From the NCBI GenBank assembly GCA_964450715.1, contig CAYVFC010000007.1, positions 36,463 to 100,462 of the forward strand: a stretch of DNA of 64,000 bases, written 5' to 3'. This document shows positions 33,615 to 41,638 of this stretch, in pieces (position 1 is the first letter of the stretch; every line of letters begins with the position of its first letter). The notes under the pieces are model-generated. The model was given only the letters and a program-made list of their open reading frames with translations. It did no database searches and was not told the DNA's origin. The DNA is from CAYVFC01 sp964450715. Its GTDB lineage: Bacteria; Myxococcota_A; Polyangia; Polyangiales; JAFGIB01. Both the position numbers and the translations under genes were made by a program.

Positions 33615-34466
33615 ATGAGCGAGGACAGAGTGCAGCTGGTCAATCTGAAGGGAAGGGCGGCGCTGATCGTCGACGGCAAGTTCGTGGATGTGGAGAATCG
33701 GTCGAACAAGGCCTTCTCCAGCGACCACAACGCGCTGTTTACCCGCTGGCCCGGCTTCTTCCGCTGGGCGCGTAGCGAGATGGCCGAGCCTTCCGATCCG
33801 GTAGCCGATCCGTCGGTGCTGGGCCCCTGCGTCCCCAGGCCGCGCCAGATCTTCGCCATCGGCCTCAACTACCGCGGGCACGCCCGGGAGAGCGGCCAGG
33901 AGATCCCGACCGAGCCCCTGGTTTTTACCAAGTTTCCGAGCTGTTTGAGCGGGCCGCGCGCGGATATCCGGCTCACCTCCGATACCTGCGACTGGGAGGC
34001 GGAACTGGTGGTGGTGATCGGCGCCGGCGGGCGGGATATCCCCGAGCGCAGCGCGCTCGGGCACGTGGCCGGTTTCTGCGTCGGACAGGATATCTCCGAT
34101 CGGCGGCTGCAGTTCAGCGGATCTCTGCCTCAGTTCTCGCTCGGCAAGTCGGCGCCGGGATTCGGCCCCATCGGCCCGGCGGTGGTGCCGCTGGAGAGCC
34201 TGCCCTCGCCCCTGGACCTCGCGCTGCGCTGCGATATCAACGGCGAACGGATGCAGGACGCCCGCACCAGCGACATGATCTTTCCGGTTCCCGCTCTGAT
34301 CTCCTATCTTTCCAGCAAGTGCGCCTTGCTGCCCGGCGATCTCATCTTTACCGGAACGCCGTCGGGCGTTGGATCGGTCCGCGATCCGCGCCGCTACCTG
34401 AAATCGGGGGATCTGATCGAGAGCGAGATCGAGGGGGTGGGCGTTCTCGGCAACCGTTGCCTGTGA
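33615..34466 (+). CDS. Fumarylacetoacetate hydrolase-family protein
   Basis: The 283-residue protein contains the FAH fold from about residue 75, with GLNYRGHARES, DWEAELVVVIG (metal ligand glutamates), FCVGQDISDR, GKSAPGFGPIGPAVVP and FTGTPSGVG. The family includes C-C bond hydrolases, decarboxylases and tautomerases acting on 2-oxo acids; the substrate cannot be inferred. A good GGAGAG site precedes the ATG. It starts 71 bp after the response regulator gene and is followed at 10 bp by the ClpP-fold protein gene, so the five genes from the VWA gene on may be co-transcribed. Confidence 0.88.
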   Translation: MSEDRVQLVNLKGRAALIVDGKFVDVENRSNKAFSSDHNALFTRWPGFFRWARSEMAEPSDPVADPSVLGPCVPRPRQIFAIGLNYRGHARESGQEIPTEPLVFTKFPSCLSGPRADIRLTSDTCDWEAELVVVIGAGGRDIPERSALGHVAGFCVGQDISDRRLQFSGSLPQFSLGKSAPGFGPIGPAVVPLESLPSPLDLALRCDINGERMQDARTSDMIFPVPALISYLSSKCALLPGDLIFTGTPSGVGSVRDPRRYLKSGDLIESEIEGVGVLGNRCL

Positions 34467-34476
34467 ACCGAGACCC

Positions 34477-35490
34477 ATGGCCGCCAAGAACAACCGCCGT
34501 CCCCCTATCAAGAAGCCGCCCGTCCTTTTCAGCAAGACGCAGAAGATCGTCGGCGTTTTGGAGAAAAAGCTGGGCTGCCGCTTTCTGACCTACTGGAGCT
34601 CGCCCAACGGCTCGATCTGCAACCACGACGTGATGGCTTTCTACGAGTTACTCTCTCATGTCGGCCAAACCGATCGGATTGCCCTCTGTATCAAGTCCGA
34701 CGGCGGCTCCGGAGAGGCGTCGTTGCGGGTGATCAACCTGCTGCGCCAGTACTGCCGTCGCCTGGTGGCCGTGGTCCCCCTGGAGTGCGCCTCGGCGGCC
34801 ACCATGATGGCGCTGGGCGCGGACGAGATCCGCATGGGGCCGCTGGCCTATCTCACCGCGGTCGATACCTCGGTGCGCCACGAGCTCTCGCCGGTGGACG
34901 TGTACAACGAGCAGGTCAGCGTCAGCCAGGACGAGCTGGTGCGGGTCATCCGCCTCTGGAAGGAGGTGGCCACCCGCAGCGACAGCAATCCCTACCAGAC
35001 GCTCTTCCAACACGTGCATCCGCTGGTGATCGGCGCGGTCGACCGCATCAGCTCGCTCTCGATCAGGCTCTGCCAGGAGATCCTCACCTTTCATATGAAG
35101 GACGGGAAGAAGGCGGAGAAGATCAGCCGCTTGCTGAGCGAGGCCTATCCCTCCCACGACTACCCCATCACCCTGCGTGAGGCGCGGCGCATCGGTCTCA
35201 ACGTCCACAAGCTCGACCGCGAGGTCAACGATCTGCTGCTGGAGCTCACCGAGCTGTACGCCGAGATGGGCCAGCGGGCGCTGACCGACTACGACGAGCT
35301 CAACTACCACACTCACGAGATCGTCAACATCCTGGAGTGCCGGGGGATCCAGGTCTTCTACCAGAACGACAAGGACTGGCACTACCGCGCCGAGGAGCGG
35401 CGCTGGGTCTCGCTCAACGACCAGAGCCTCTGGCGCCGGCTGGTCCGGCGGGGACGCAAGATCGAGAGCTCGATCCTGCATATCCGCTGA
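34477..35490 (+). CDS. SDH-type ClpP-fold serine protease-like protein
   Basis: The 337-residue protein resembles the serine dehydrogenase proteinase (SDH) family of the ClpP/crotonase superfamily. The core reads ALCIKSDGGSGEAS, then ECASAATMMALGADEIRMG, where Ser106 in CASAAT sits where SDH and SppA proteins have their nucleophile. An IDP-like segment TAVDTSV follows. No signal peptide is present, so it should be cytoplasmic. The C-terminal 130 residues extend beyond the core and are mainly helical. Whether it is proteolytically active is open, because the partner residues of the nucleophile cannot be fixed by eye. Confidence 0.72.
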   Translation: MAAKNNRRPPIKKPPVLFSKTQKIVGVLEKKLGCRFLTYWSSPNGSICNHDVMAFYELLSHVGQTDRIALCIKSDGGSGEASLRVINLLRQYCRRLVAVVPLECASAATMMALGADEIRMGPLAYLTAVDTSVRHELSPVDVYNEQVSVSQDELVRVIRLWKEVATRSDSNPYQTLFQHVHPLVIGAVDRISSLSIRLCQEILTFHMKDGKKAEKISRLLSEAYPSHDYPITLREARRIGLNVHKLDREVNDLLLELTELYAEMGQRALTDYDELNYHTHEIVNILECRGIQVFYQNDKDWHYRAEERRWVSLNDQSLWRRLVRRGRKIESSILHIR

Positions 35491-35622
35491 CGAGCGCGGT
35501 CCATCGAGAGACGTCCGCCGCACTTGCGCCTCGAGCGAGCAGTAGAGTTATGCAGAGTCCGGCGATGGCCGGCGGCCGGATCCTTTCGGCCACGCTGTAT
35601 CGACGCGCCATCGTTCTCCTTC

Positions 35623-35642
35623 CTTACCGGTGCTTACCGGTG
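35623..35642. repeat. Tandem 10-bp direct repeat
   Basis: CTTACCGGTG occurs twice in a row with no spacer, each copy containing the palindrome ACCGGT. It lies 281 bp before the phoU-like start and could be a protein-binding site; nothing else links it to a regulator. Confidence 0.45.
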
Positions 35643-35865
35643 ATTTTAGCCTCTAATTGCCCGAATAATCTAGGGATTTTGGCGCCGCCGGTTCGACGCC
35701 GACGCTTGCGAGCAGGAGATTTGTCATTTCTCATCTTTTTTGTAACATCAAGTTGACTTAGGTGTAATAAGCAAGACACATCCGGTCGGTTCACGCTCGA
35801 GGTCTGCTGGACCACTGGAAGGGTCGAATTTTCTTTGAACACGCGAGGATAGACCGTGTCGGACG

Positions 35866-35881
35866 CGGGGCGGTTGCCCCG
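35866..35881 (+). promoter_or_regulatory. GC-rich hairpin in leader of PhoU-like gene
   Basis: CGGGGC, loop GGTT, GCCCCG is a perfect 6-bp stem followed by TTT, 41 bp before the GTG start. It could be a weak terminator or attenuator within the leader. Confidence 0.35.
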
Positions 35882-35922
35882 TTTCCCGGGCTTTGCCTCG
35901 CACGCGGACGTAGGAGCGGGAC

Positions 35923-36627
35923 GTGTTACAGGAGCTACTGAAGATTTTTCGCGGGGATGACCCGCTGCGCGCGATAGCCGATAACTTCAGCCGAATGCTG
36001 GAACTGGCGAGGGATAATATCCTGATCGCCGGTGAAATATTCTTCGAAAGCAAGCCGGGACCGGCCGAGCGCTCGCAGGTCTATCGGCAAGATATCAAGA
36101 TCAACCAGTTACAACGCGCCATTCGCAAACAAGTCGCCACCCACCTATCGGTCACCACCTACAAGCTCGACGTACCCTACTGCTTGGCGATGATGAGCTT
36201 GGTCAAGGACGTAGAGCGGCTGGGGGACTACGCGAAGAATATCGTGGATATCGTGGATATCCATCCCGATCCCCTGGGGGACGACGGGCTGGTCGCCGAG
36301 CTCGGGGAGATCCGGGTCGAGGTCGAGAGCGCGTTGCGCGCCTCGCACGAGGTGCTGGTCAACCTCGACCGGGAGAAGGCCATGGAGCATATCCGGTCCG
36401 GCAAGGATCTCGCCCACCGCTGCGACGCCATGCTGGTCAAGGTCGCGCGCAGCGACGTCAACGCCCGCACCGCCACCGCCCTGGTTCTGGGCGCCCGGTA
36501 CTACAAGCGGATCGGCGGACACCTGATCAACGTGCTCTCGAGCGTGGTCATGCCTCTGCACAAGGTGGACTACTTCGACGAGGACGAGTTGCTCAAGCAA
36601 GAGAAGAACGGTAACCCGGCCGGGTAG
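35923..36627 (+). CDS. PhoU-domain protein
   Basis: The 234-residue, all-helical protein has two PhoU-like three-helix bundles. RQDIKINQLQRAIRKQVATH and SLVKDVERLGDYAKNIVDI carry the E/D-x-x-x-D-pattern metal-binding helices of the family. PhoU proteins modulate phosphate uptake or signalling, and solitary forms also accompany Pit or Na/Pi transporters. No phosphate transporter is present in the window, so its partner is unknown. GTG at 35923 is preceded by TAGGAGCGGG. It converges on the radical SAM gene with an 11-bp gap. Confidence 0.82.
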   Translation: MLQELLKIFRGDDPLRAIADNFSRMLELARDNILIAGEIFFESKPGPAERSQVYRQDIKINQLQRAIRKQVATHLSVTTYKLDVPYCLAMMSLVKDVERLGDYAKNIVDIVDIHPDPLGDDGLVAELGEIRVEVESALRASHEVLVNLDREKAMEHIRSGKDLAHRCDAMLVKVARSDVNARTATALVLGARYYKRIGGHLINVLSSVVMPLHKVDYFDEDELLKQEKNGNPAG

Positions 36628-36638
36628 CGACGGAGAGG

Positions 36639-38489
36639 TCAGCGCAGGATGGCGCCGCGCATCCAGCCGCCGCCGTCCGGATCGGTCAGCACCTCTCCGG
36701 CGCAACCGGGGTGGGAGATGCGCAGGGTGCAGGGCTCCCCTTCGAACAGGTCGGGCGCCGGCAGCTCCATGCGCTGCAGGCTGCGGGACACCCGGTCGGC
36801 CGCAAAGGCGAAGTCGCGCTCGATGACGCCGGCCGGGCCTACCCGGGGACAGATAGCGCGATCGATGGCGAGCACCTGTCCGGCCTGGCGCACCAGCCGG
36901 GCAGGGTAGCCGCGCTCCTGTAGCCAGCCGGTCACCACCCGCTCCAGTACCTTGTACGTTCTATCCCGATGGCGGAGCGCGCAGAGATAGATCTGGCTCC
37001 GGTTTTCGTAGACCGCCATACGGTCGGCGGCGTCGAGCCCGTCCAGCTCGCCGCCCAGCTTCCCGAGCAGCTCGCGCAGCACCGACCGCAGCAGCTGCGA
37101 GAGGGCGAGGCCGCCGCCCAGCGCCAGCAGCCGCCCGGCCAGCGACATGAGGTAACCGCGGACCAACAGGATATAGGCGGTGATCAGGAAGTAGCCTTCG
37201 AAGCCCTGCTCGCGCTCGAAGCTGTGACAGCCTACCACGTACTCGCCCTTGACCCGGCCATACCCGGCGACGGGAACCGCCTCGACGCGGTACTGCTCCC
37301 GCAGCCGGTAGAACTCGGTCCCGGGCAGCAGCGTATAGCCGAAGATGTTGATGTTGGGGAACAACCCCGCCAGCATGTCCAGGTTGGCCTCGAACTCGGG
37401 AAGGTTGTCGCCCGGCAATCCCCAGATCAGCTCGGCGGCCACCGGCACGCCCGCCTCGGACATGGATTTGGCCAGCGAGCGGTAGCGCTCGATCGGCATG
37501 TTGGTACGGTGGCTGAGCTCGAGCGCCAGCGGGGTCAGGGTCTGCAGCGCCAGGTTGTAGTTCTGCAGCATGCCGTGGCGGTGCAGCAGAAGCGCCATCT
37601 GCTGCGTGCGCTTGCCGTGCCGCTTGTCCCAGGAAGCCCCGATCATGGAGGGCAGCCCGGTGCGTCTGCGGATATCGGCCAGCAGCTCGGCCGTGGTTAG
37701 ATCCTGCTTCAGAGCTCCCCAGTTGGAGTCGCAGATCCAGACATCCTGGATGCCGCCGCGACCGATGGTTTCGAGATCTTGACGGATGCGCTCGGCAGAG
37801 AGCCGGGCGATCTTGCTGCGTACCGCTCCGCTGTTCCAGCCGCAGAAGGCGCAACGGTGGGGGCAGCCGCGGCTGGTCTCGTAGCAGATCGACTTGTATA
37901 GCGGTTTGCCGTCCGAGCCGCGTAGCGGGACGAGCCCGAGCGCGGAGGGCAGAACGTCGAGCTGTCTGACCCGTTCGCGGGGTGCGGTGCGGTGTATCCC
38001 CTCCGCGTAGGGATAGGCCAGCCCCGCGATCTCGCGGAAGCCCGCGCGCTCCGGGCAGTCGAGCAGTTGCTGAAAGGTGATCTCACCCTCTCCCAAAACC
38101 ACCACGTCGATGCCCGCCTGGAAGAGGAACTGCTCGGCGTGCTGGACGTGAGGCCCTCCCGCCACCACCAGCGCGCCGGGGCAGTCGGCCTTCAGCCGGC
38201 CGATAAGTGACAGGAAATCGCCGGCGTTCCAGGTGTAGAAGCTGAAGCCGAGCACCGGCCCGGCTCGGTTCGCGGCGGCCGACCGCGCCCGGCCCGCCAG
38301 CAGCGGCCGCCATCTGTCCGAAAACCAAGGCTCGATGCGATCGGCGCCCAGAAAATGCACCAGCTCGATCTCGGTACGCTCCCGGGTCTGACCGTTCTTG
38401 GCGAAATAGGCCGCCAGCCCCCCGGTGGTCATTGGAGCAGCCGGCGAGCCCTCGCTATCGAGACTGAAGAGCCAGACCGGACGCTTCAC
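36639..38489 (-). CDS. B12-binding-domain radical SAM protein
   Basis: The 616-residue protein starts at GTG. Residues 1-165 form a B12-binding-like Rossmann domain (VLGFSFYTWNAGD, VVAGGPHVQHAEQ, VVVLGEGEITF). The radical-SAM core begins with the Cys motif CPHRCAFC (Cys209, Cys213, Cys216) that binds the 4Fe-4S cluster. The C-terminal 200 residues are helical and form a separate domain. The layout is that of class B radical SAM enzymes, which include methyltransferases and ring-forming enzymes; the substrate is unknown. A small membrane protein gene precedes it by 21 bp on the same strand. Confidence 0.85.
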   Translation of the reverse strand: MKRPVWLFSLDSEGSPAAPMTTGGLAAYFAKNGQTRERTEIELVHFLGADRIEPWFSDRWRPLLAGRARSAAANRAGPVLGFSFYTWNAGDFLSLIGRLKADCPGALVVAGGPHVQHAEQFLFQAGIDVVVLGEGEITFQQLLDCPERAGFREIAGLAYPYAEGIHRTAPRERVRQLDVLPSALGLVPLRGSDGKPLYKSICYETSRGCPHRCAFCGWNSGAVRSKIARLSAERIRQDLETIGRGGIQDVWICDSNWGALKQDLTTAELLADIRRRTGLPSMIGASWDKRHGKRTQQMALLLHRHGMLQNYNLALQTLTPLALELSHRTNMPIERYRSLAKSMSEAGVPVAAELIWGLPGDNLPEFEANLDMLAGLFPNINIFGYTLLPGTEFYRLREQYRVEAVPVAGYGRVKGEYVVGCHSFEREQGFEGYFLITAYILLVRGYLMSLAGRLLALGGGLALSQLLRSVLRELLGKLGGELDGLDAADRMAVYENRSQIYLCALRHRDRTYKVLERVVTGWLQERGYPARLVRQAGQVLAIDRAICPRVGPAGVIERDFAFAADRVSRSLQRMELPAPDLFEGEPCTLRISHPGCAGEVLTDPDGGGWMRGAILR

Positions 38490-38510
38490 GAGCAGAGACC
38501 GCGCATGAGG

Positions 38511-38819
38511 TCAGTTTCTCTTGCCGTAGTCGATATTGCCGGCCTTGCCCCGGTCCCGGGCCGGTACCCCCGTGCCCAGCGCTCCCAACGCCAGCGCCAG
38601 CCAGACCAGGAAGCCCGCCAGCAAGGCGATACCGGCGGCGAAGCGGGTGCCCTCGTTCAGGTACAGCCCCAGCGCCACCACCAGGGTGATGGCGGGCACC
38701 GCCAGCAGGATGCGCCGCCGCTTGCCGGCCTCGCGCTCCTTTTGCTCGATGGCCGCCTGTTCCTGTTCCTTGCGTTCCTTGATCTGTTCGCGCCGGCTCT
38801 TGCCCTTGGGTTTGCTCAC
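38511..38819 (-). CDS. Small two-helix membrane protein
   Basis: The 102-residue protein has a strongly charged N-terminal helix of about 35 residues (RREQIKERKEQEQAAIEQKE) followed by two transmembrane helices (about residues 37-53 and 61-83) and a basic C-terminal tail. GTG is the start. I recognise no family. Its position 21 bp upstream of the radical SAM gene suggests co-transcription. Confidence 0.6.
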   Translation of the reverse strand: MSKPKGKSRREQIKERKEQEQAAIEQKEREAGKRRRILLAVPAITLVVALGLYLNEGTRFAAGIALLAGFLVWLALALGALGTGVPARDRGKAGNIDYGKRN

Positions 38820-38896
38820 CGTTCACACCGCCTTTGCCGAGCCGCAAAGCAATTAGCAGGCGCGACAGATTACGGCAAGAGCTGTCGAAAACCCCT

Positions 38897-38925
38897 TTGA
38901 CCCGTTCGGCAAACGGATATATAGG
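38897..38925 (+). promoter_or_regulatory. Candidate promoter for DUF1015 gene
   Basis: TTGACC at 38897 and TATAGG at 38920 are separated by 17 bp, and the start codon lies 26 bp after the -10 hexamer. TATATA at 38918 is an alternative -10 with a shorter spacer. Confidence 0.45.
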
Positions 38926-38951
38926 CGGGGCAACCCTGTAGGAGAAGAGCT

Positions 38952-40193
38952 TTGCTACGCATCAAGCCGTTTGCCGCGCTGCGCCCGCGACCGGAGCTGG
39001 CCCAACGGGTCGCCTCGGTTCCCTTTGACGTGGTCACCACCGAGGAAGCTCGCGAGCTCGCCAGGGAAGAGCCGCTCAGCTTCTTGCGGGTGGTTCGCTC
39101 CGAGCTAGAGCTGCCCGAAGGTACCGATCTCTACGGCGAGCAGGTCTACCAGCGCGCGGCCGAAAATTTCCAGAAGCTCGAAAAGGACGGCGTGTTGATC
39201 CGCGAGCAGCAGAGCTGTCTCTACCTCTACCGCCAGCAGGTGGAGCTGTACGGGCGTCAGGTCTCGCAGACCGGGCTGGTCTGTTGCTGCCACGTGGACG
39301 ACTACCTTAACGACACCATCAAGAAGCACGAGAAGACGCGCAGGGACAAGGAAGACGATCGGGTGCGCCACGTGTTGACGCTGAACGCCAACGCCGGCCC
39401 GGTCTTTCTCCTTTATCCCGGCAGCAGTGAGGTCGACCGGCTGGTGGAAGAAGCGCAGCGCTCCGAGCCGCTCTACGATTTTACCGCCCCGGATCGCGTA
39501 CGGCACACGGTCTGGCGGGTGCAAGACAGCGACCCGTACGTCGAAGCCTTCGCCAGGGTCGAGGCCGCCTACGTGGCCGACGGCCACCACCGCAGCGCCG
39601 CCGCCGCGCGCGCCGCGGCGGAGCTGCGCGACGGCAATCCGAACCACGTGGGCGACGAGGAGTACAACTGGTATCTGACGGTGCTCTTCCCGGCCGGGCA
39701 GCTCAACATCCTCTCCTGCCAGCGGGTGGTCAAGGATTTGTACGGGCTCACGCCCGACGCCTTTCTGCAGAAGCTATCCGAGATCGGCCCGGTCGAAAAA
39801 GCCGCCCGACCCGAGCCCGAAAGCGAGGGCAGCTTCGGCGTCTACCTGGGCGGCAAATGGTACCGGGTCCGCCTGCCAGCCGACTCCATCGATCGCAGCG
39901 ATCCGGAGCGCTCGATCGACTACGTGGTGCTCTCCGAGCGCATCCTGCGCCCCATCCTGGGCATCGAGGACATCCGCAGCGACCCCCGCATCGAGTTCGC
40001 CGGCGGCACGCACGGGCTGAGCAAGGTGGTGAAGATGGTCGATTCGGGCCGGTGGGCGGTCGCCTTTAACGTGCGGCCGGTAACCGTGGACCAGCTCATC
40101 GCCGTGGCCGATGCCGGCCGCATCATGCCCCCCAAGAGCACCTGGTTCGAGCCCAAGCTCCGCTCCGGCCTGCTCGTGCACACCCTGAATTGA
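38952..40193 (+). CDS. DUF1015 family protein
   Basis: The 413-residue protein starts at TTG after GTAGGAGAAG. It opens with IKPFAALRPRPELAQRVASV and PFDVVTTEEARELA, the signature of DUF1015 (usually PF...RP....A..V..PPYDV). KHEKTRRDKEDDR and YVADGHHRSAAAARAAAE, also typical, follow in order. Biochemical function of the family is unsettled; it is often encoded near serine or phosphoglycerate metabolism genes in other bacteria, but not here. It is soluble and monocistronic, and converges on the membrane protein at 40253. Confidence 0.88.
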   Translation: MLRIKPFAALRPRPELAQRVASVPFDVVTTEEARELAREEPLSFLRVVRSELELPEGTDLYGEQVYQRAAENFQKLEKDGVLIREQQSCLYLYRQQVELYGRQVSQTGLVCCCHVDDYLNDTIKKHEKTRRDKEDDRVRHVLTLNANAGPVFLLYPGSSEVDRLVEEAQRSEPLYDFTAPDRVRHTVWRVQDSDPYVEAFARVEAAYVADGHHRSAAAARAAAELRDGNPNHVGDEEYNWYLTVLFPAGQLNILSCQRVVKDLYGLTPDAFLQKLSEIGPVEKAARPEPESEGSFGVYLGGKWYRVRLPADSIDRSDPERSIDYVVLSERILRPILGIEDIRSDPRIEFAGGTHGLSKVVKMVDSGRWAVAFNVRPVTVDQLIAVADAGRIMPPKSTWFEPKLRSGLLVHTLN

Positions 40194-40252
40194 CCGTCAT
40201 TCCGCTTACCTACTGCCCGTCTTCTCCCCGAGCGTCTCGAATAGCTCTTTTT

Positions 40253-41638
40253 CTACTCATCGCTCAGAAACAACAGCTTTGCCCTTTTGGACCACAGCAG
40301 CGGGCTTCTCAATCTCCTCAAGGCATACCGCGCCCGGCCGAGCGCCTGTTCATCGCTCGGCTTCTGTCCGTAGACCTGCAGGTTGAAGCAAGACACGATG
40401 GATTCGATCTCTTCGCTCACCTTGCCGAGTTGGCGTTTCAGACGAGAAGCGTATTCCAGCGGCGTCTCGCAACCTCGCTTCGGCAAACCGCTGCGGCGCC
40501 CCCAGGCCAGCAAGGCGCGGTAAAGGGCGACCGGCTCGCGTCGCCTTTTCGGCGCGAAAAGCGCGATTGCAGAGCGGTAAAGGCGGGCGATCCACAGGGT
40601 GATCCAGCGCCAGAGACGGGCGATGTCGACGCCGCTTCGAGCGCTCTCCCGCTGGCTCGAACGCAGCAAGCGCCAAGCATACCATACGCTGATCCCGACC
40701 AAGGCGGTGACCAGCAGCCCCAGCAGCACCCAGATGATCCAGGTATCGGTCTCGCTGAAGAACCCGACCGGCGGCTTCCATTCGGTCGCGGTATAGATGT
40801 CATCGACGTGGTCCTTGGGGATGACCCGGCGTCTCCTTTCCATCTCGCCGAAGGAAAAGAGAACCGCGTTCGCGAGCATGGCGAGCAACGGCTGTCCGAC
40901 CGCCTTGATGGCGCCGTAGCTCGTCCGGGAAGCCGCCTGCAGATAGGGCAGGAACAGCAGCAGCAGCCCGCTGCCGCAGAGGATGACGGTCGCGCTGAAG
41001 CTGATGACCACCCCGATTCCGCGGTATCCGCTCATGAAACGCTTCTGCGCTTCGCTCTGGTTGCGCGCGACCGCCACCGCCATCAACCCGAAGAGGAAGA
41101 AGGGGAAGATCATCCGGTCGGAGAGATGCTCCGCCAGCTGAGCTCCGACCGGTACGCGGATTACCAACTTCACGAACATCAGCACGAACAGCCAGGTCAA
41201 CCCCTTGTCGAAACGATCGCACACCGCGGTATAGGACCGTGAACGCCGGGCGTGGGCGCTGCCGCCGATCCAGAACACCAGCGTCGAGGCGCAGAAAAGG
41301 ACCAGGGAGGCCCAGGCAGCAGGCCCCCGTCCCCGGCTTACGAGATCCGCCACCCAGGCGCTGCTCCAAAAGCCCTCGGACCCGTACCACAGTACGTATG
41401 CGGTTCGCGGGATGAGAAACGCCGAGGCCACGGCATGGAGGGAAAGGAGGCGAATCGCGCGCCAATCCCGCACCAGGGAGATCAGTATCGACGACGCCGT
41501 GAATACCGCGGCCGCCTCTGGAAGCGGATACGAGCGCCGGGTCAAGGCAGCCAGAAAAAAGTCGGTCCAGGCGTAGATCGCGCTGATCTCCATGCCGGCG
41601 GTGGCTATCCAGAACAGAGCGGCGGGCGGCTTCTTCAT
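40253..41638 (-). CDS. Multi-pass membrane protein with DUF4129-like tail
   Basis: From ATG 41638, which overlaps the stop of the DUF58 gene (ATGA), the protein has 461 residues; the frame is open further upstream only as an antiphase reading of that gene. About eight transmembrane helices occupy residues 1-310. The C-terminal 110 residues, beginning YRALLAWGRRSGLPKRGCET, match the DUF4129 style seen at the end of TgpA-like transglutaminases (ALYRALL..L...G..R....TP.EYA..L). There is no transglutaminase Cys-His-Asp core. It closes the second MoxR-DUF58 cluster and takes the place of the transglutaminase of the first. Confidence 0.75.
   Translation of the reverse strand: MKKPPAALFWIATAGMEISAIYAWTDFFLAALTRRSYPLPEAAAVFTASSILISLVRDWRAIRLLSLHAVASAFLIPRTAYVLWYGSEGFWSSAWVADLVSRGRGPAAWASLVLFCASTLVFWIGGSAHARRSRSYTAVCDRFDKGLTWLFVLMFVKLVIRVPVGAQLAEHLSDRMIFPFFLFGLMAVAVARNQSEAQKRFMSGYRGIGVVISFSATVILCGSGLLLLFLPYLQAASRTSYGAIKAVGQPLLAMLANAVLFSFGEMERRRRVIPKDHVDDIYTATEWKPPVGFFSETDTWIIWVLLGLLVTALVGISVWYAWRLLRSSQRESARSGVDIARLWRWITLWIARLYRSAIALFAPKRRREPVALYRALLAWGRRSGLPKRGCETPLEYASRLKRQLGKVSEEIESIVSCFNLQVYGQKPSDEQALGRARYALRRLRSPLLWSKRAKLLFLSDE

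Larger units (their letters stand above)
35491..35922. other. 432-bp intergenic region before PhoU-like gene
   Basis: No convincing gene is present. It holds a tandem 10-bp repeat (35623), an AT-rich stretch at about 35720-35775 that includes TTGACT and TAATAA, and a GC hairpin (35866). The AT-rich part is the most likely promoter region. An open frame on the minus strand (35414-35611) has a signal-like N-terminus but no support. Confidence 0.6.

Noticed and set aside
35414..35611. 65-residue minus-strand frame with a signal-like N-terminus
   Set aside because: It overlaps the end of the ClpP-fold gene, has a low-complexity tail and no ribosome-binding site; chance is more likely.
35722..35752. 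Possible Pho box (TTGTCATTT and TTGTAACAT) before the PhoU-like gene
   Set aside because: The two halves do not keep the 11-bp spacing or the consensus well enough to call.
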